Assembly (NCBI GenBank): GCA_026193125.1
Contig: JAPHSC010000239.1
Span: forward strand, 1 to 7,648
Reading direction: 5' to 3'
DNA length: 7,648 bases
DNA from: Gammaproteobacteria bacterium
GTDB lineage: Bacteria > Pseudomonadota > Gammaproteobacteria > Steroidobacterales > BM003
Numbering within the stretch: the first letter of the stretch is position 1; every line of letters starts with the position of its first letter. The notes under the pieces are model-generated. The model was not told where the DNA came from, ran no database searches, and saw only the letters and a list, made by a program, of their open reading frames with translations. Of this stretch, positions 5,883 through 7,648 are shown piece after piece. The position numbers and the translations under genes are program-made.

Positions 5883-7648
5883 ATGCCACCCGAGAACGAC
5901 ACACTGCACCAGACCCTGCGCCAGGTTTTCGGTCTGCACGAATTTCGACCCCGGCAACAGGCCATCATCGAGGGCCTGGTCGCAGGCGAGGACGCCTTCG
6001 TACTGATGCCCACTGGCGGCGGTAAGTCCCTGTGCTATCAGCTCCCTGCCCTGCTGCGCCCGGGGGTGGCGCTGGTGGTGTCTCCCTTGATATCGCTCAT
6101 GAAAGACCAGGTGGACAGCCTGGTGGCCAACGGCGTAGCAGCAGCCTTTTACAATTCCAGCCTGGCGCCGGAACTGGCCAGGCAGGTGCTGGCCAGGCTG
6201 CATGCCGGTGAACTGGACATGCTGTACGTGGCCCCGGAAAGGCTGATGAGCAACAGCTTCCTGGAACGACTTTCACAGCTTCAAATCTCGCTGGTTGCAG
6301 TGGACGAGGCCCATTGCGTATCCCAGTGGGGTCACGACTTTCGGCCCGAGTACGCCGCCCTGGGGGCGCTTCGGGAGCACTTGCCCGGGGTGCCCATACT
6401 GGCGCTGACCGCAACCGCAGACACGCATACTCGGGAAGACATCGTCCGCGTACTGGGGCTGCAAGACGCCACTCGCTATGTAGCAAGTTTTGACCGCCCC
6501 AATATCCGCTACACGGTACTGGAAAAACACCGGGGGATGGATCAGCTGACCCGCTTCCTGACCGGCCAGAGCGGTGACTCCGGGATCATCTATGCGCTTT
6601 CGCGAAAACGCACCGAGGAAATAGCCACTCACCTGGAATTGCAGGGCATGTCGGTGGCGGCCTATCACGCGGGCCTGCCAGCTGCCGTGCGCCAGGACGT
6701 ACAGGAGCGCTTTATCCGCGATGACCTGCAGATCGTGGTCGCCACGGTGGCCTTTGGCATGGGTATAGACAAACCCAATGTGCGCTATGTGGTGCATTAC
6801 GATATGCCGAAAAATATCGAGGGTTATTATCAGGAAACCGGACGGGCCGGCAGGGACGGCCTGGCCGCCGAGGCCTTGCTGCTATTTGGCGGGCAGGACG
6901 TCGGCAATGCCCGGCGCATGCTGGAGCAGAACCAGAATCCCGAGCAACGCCGCATCGAGTCCCACAAGCTGCAGGCCATGGTGGGTTTTGCCGAGAGCCT
7001 GACCTGTCGCCGGCGGGTGTTGCTGGGCTATTTCGGCGAACACCTGGACCAGGACTGCGGCAACTGCGATGTATGTTTGAATCCGCCGGAAACCTTTGAT
7101 GCAACGGTGGAGGCACAAAAAGTACTTTCCTGCGTATACCGGGTAGGTGAGCGCTTTGGCATCAAGCACGTGGTGGATGTACTGCGTGGCGCCGATACGG
7201 AGCGCGTGCGCAGCCTGGGTCACTCGACGCTCTCCACCTACGGCATCGGCGCCGGGATGAGCGAGGTCGAATGGACGTCTATTGTGCGCCAATTGATTCA
7301 CCGAGGTTTGCTGGTGCAGGACATCGCCAACTACTCCGTGCTCAAACTCACACCCCAGGCCCGCCCGGTGCTGCGGGGAGAAGCCACCCTGGTGCTGGCC
7401 CGACCCAGGATCAAGACCAAGGCCACGGCCAAATCACGATCACGCCTGGCGGCTGACCTGGGCGAGGGTGACCAGGGTTTGTTCGAGGCCCTGCGCTCCC
7501 TGCGCAAGACCCTGGCTGAGGAACAGGGTGTGCCGCCCTATGTCGTGTTCGGTGACGCCACCCTGGTGGAGATGGCGCGACGCCGCCCAGCCAGTGATGA
7601 GGAACTGATCATGATTACCGGTGTGGGCGAAAAGAAGCTGCAACGTTA
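5883..7648 (+). CDS. recQ: ATP-dependent DNA helicase RecQ (3' end beyond window)
   Basis: The 588 visible residues follow E. coli RecQ (about 609 residues) almost collinearly, so perhaps 15-30 residues are missing at the right edge. RecQ unwinds DNA 3' to 5' in recombination and stalled-fork repair. Helicase marks: FRPRQ at 21-25 (motif 0 region), Walker A TGGGKS at 44-49, DEAH at 141-144 followed by the aromatic-rich loop SQWGHDFRPEY, LTATA at 175-179, VATVAFGMGIDKPNVR at 286-301 (motif V) and QETGRAGRDG at 317-326 (motif VI, arginine finger). The zinc subdomain has Cys375, Cys392, Cys395 and Cys398. A winged-helix RQC domain covers about 405-500, ending in ARPVLRGE. An HRDC domain begins near 530 (PPYVVFGDATLVEMA at 551-565) and is cut by the window end. 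An in-frame ATG at 5850 would add 11 residues; the ATG at 5883 is preferred because AGGAA (5866-5870) precedes it and its N-terminus resembles E. coli length better. recQ diverges from the SEC-C gene. Confidence 0.96.
   Translation, partial: MPPENDTLHQTLRQVFGLHEFRPRQQAIIEGLVAGEDAFVLMPTGGGKSLCYQLPALLRPGVALVVSPLISLMKDQVDSLVANGVAAAFYNSSLAPELARQVLARLHAGELDMLYVAPERLMSNSFLERLSQLQISLVAVDEAHCVSQWGHDFRPEYAALGALREHLPGVPILALTATADTHTREDIVRVLGLQDATRYVASFDRPNIRYTVLEKHRGMDQLTRFLTGQSGDSGIIYALSRKRTEEIATHLELQGMSVAAYHAGLPAAVRQDVQERFIRDDLQIVVATVAFGMGIDKPNVRYVVHYDMPKNIEGYYQETGRAGRDGLAAEALLLFGGQDVGNARRMLEQNQNPEQRRIESHKLQAMVGFAESLTCRRRVLLGYFGEHLDQDCGNCDVCLNPPETFDATVEAQKVLSCVYRVGERFGIKHVVDVLRGADTERVRSLGHSTLSTYGIGAGMSEVEWTSIVRQLIHRGLLVQDIANYSVLKLTPQARPVLRGEATLVLARPRIKTKATAKSRSRLAADLGEGDQGLFEALRSLRKTLAEEQGVPPYVVFGDATLVEMARRRPASDEELIMITGVGEKKLQR

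Noticed and set aside
6273..6797. 174-codon minus-strand open frame inside recQ
   Set aside because: It is antisense to the conserved helicase motifs and has no domain or ribosome binding site that I can support.

Overview
The window looks like a stretch of GC-rich proteobacterial chromosome, most likely gammaproteobacterial. The grounds are the close resemblance of the RecQ helicase to the E. coli protein along its whole visible length, a Dcp-like M3 peptidase carrying a Gram-negative lipoprotein signal, clear Shine-Dalgarno sites and a MATE exporter. A marine gammaproteobacterium is a guess from protein character, not something the sequence proves. Gene density is high and most of the content is ordinary housekeeping or accessory metabolism. 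I see no phage, CRISPR, toxin-antitoxin or transposase gene, and no tRNA or rRNA.

Layout. From 24 to 2916 three genes run on the plus strand: a class I SAM-dependent methyltransferase, then after an AT-rich 93-base gap with a promoter and repeated ACTTGA half-sites, a MarR-type repressor and a MATE multidrug exporter that probably form one operon. From 3077 to 5233 lies a plus-strand gene for an M3-family zinc peptidase predicted to be an outer-membrane lipoprotein. A small minus-strand gene (5414-5650) converges on it and encodes a 78-residue protein with a SEC-C zinc motif, one membrane helix and a His-rich tail. Diverging from that gene is recQ, which starts near 5883 and runs off the right edge inside its HRDC domain.

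How the parts relate. The MarR/MATE pair has the usual logic of a local repressor controlling a drug or metabolite exporter. The peptidase, the SEC-C protein and recQ look like independent transcription units. The least ordinary part is the 180-base convergent junction 5234-5413. It holds an 8-bp hairpin just after the peptidase gene, a 77-base element with perfect 20-bp inverted arms (REP/MITE-like), and a C-rich tandem array that repeats the last six bases of that element. On the minus strand this array is a dense run of GGGG tracts just after the stop codon of the SEC-C gene. I do not see a convincing new multi-gene system; this junction and the MarR operator array are the places to look again.
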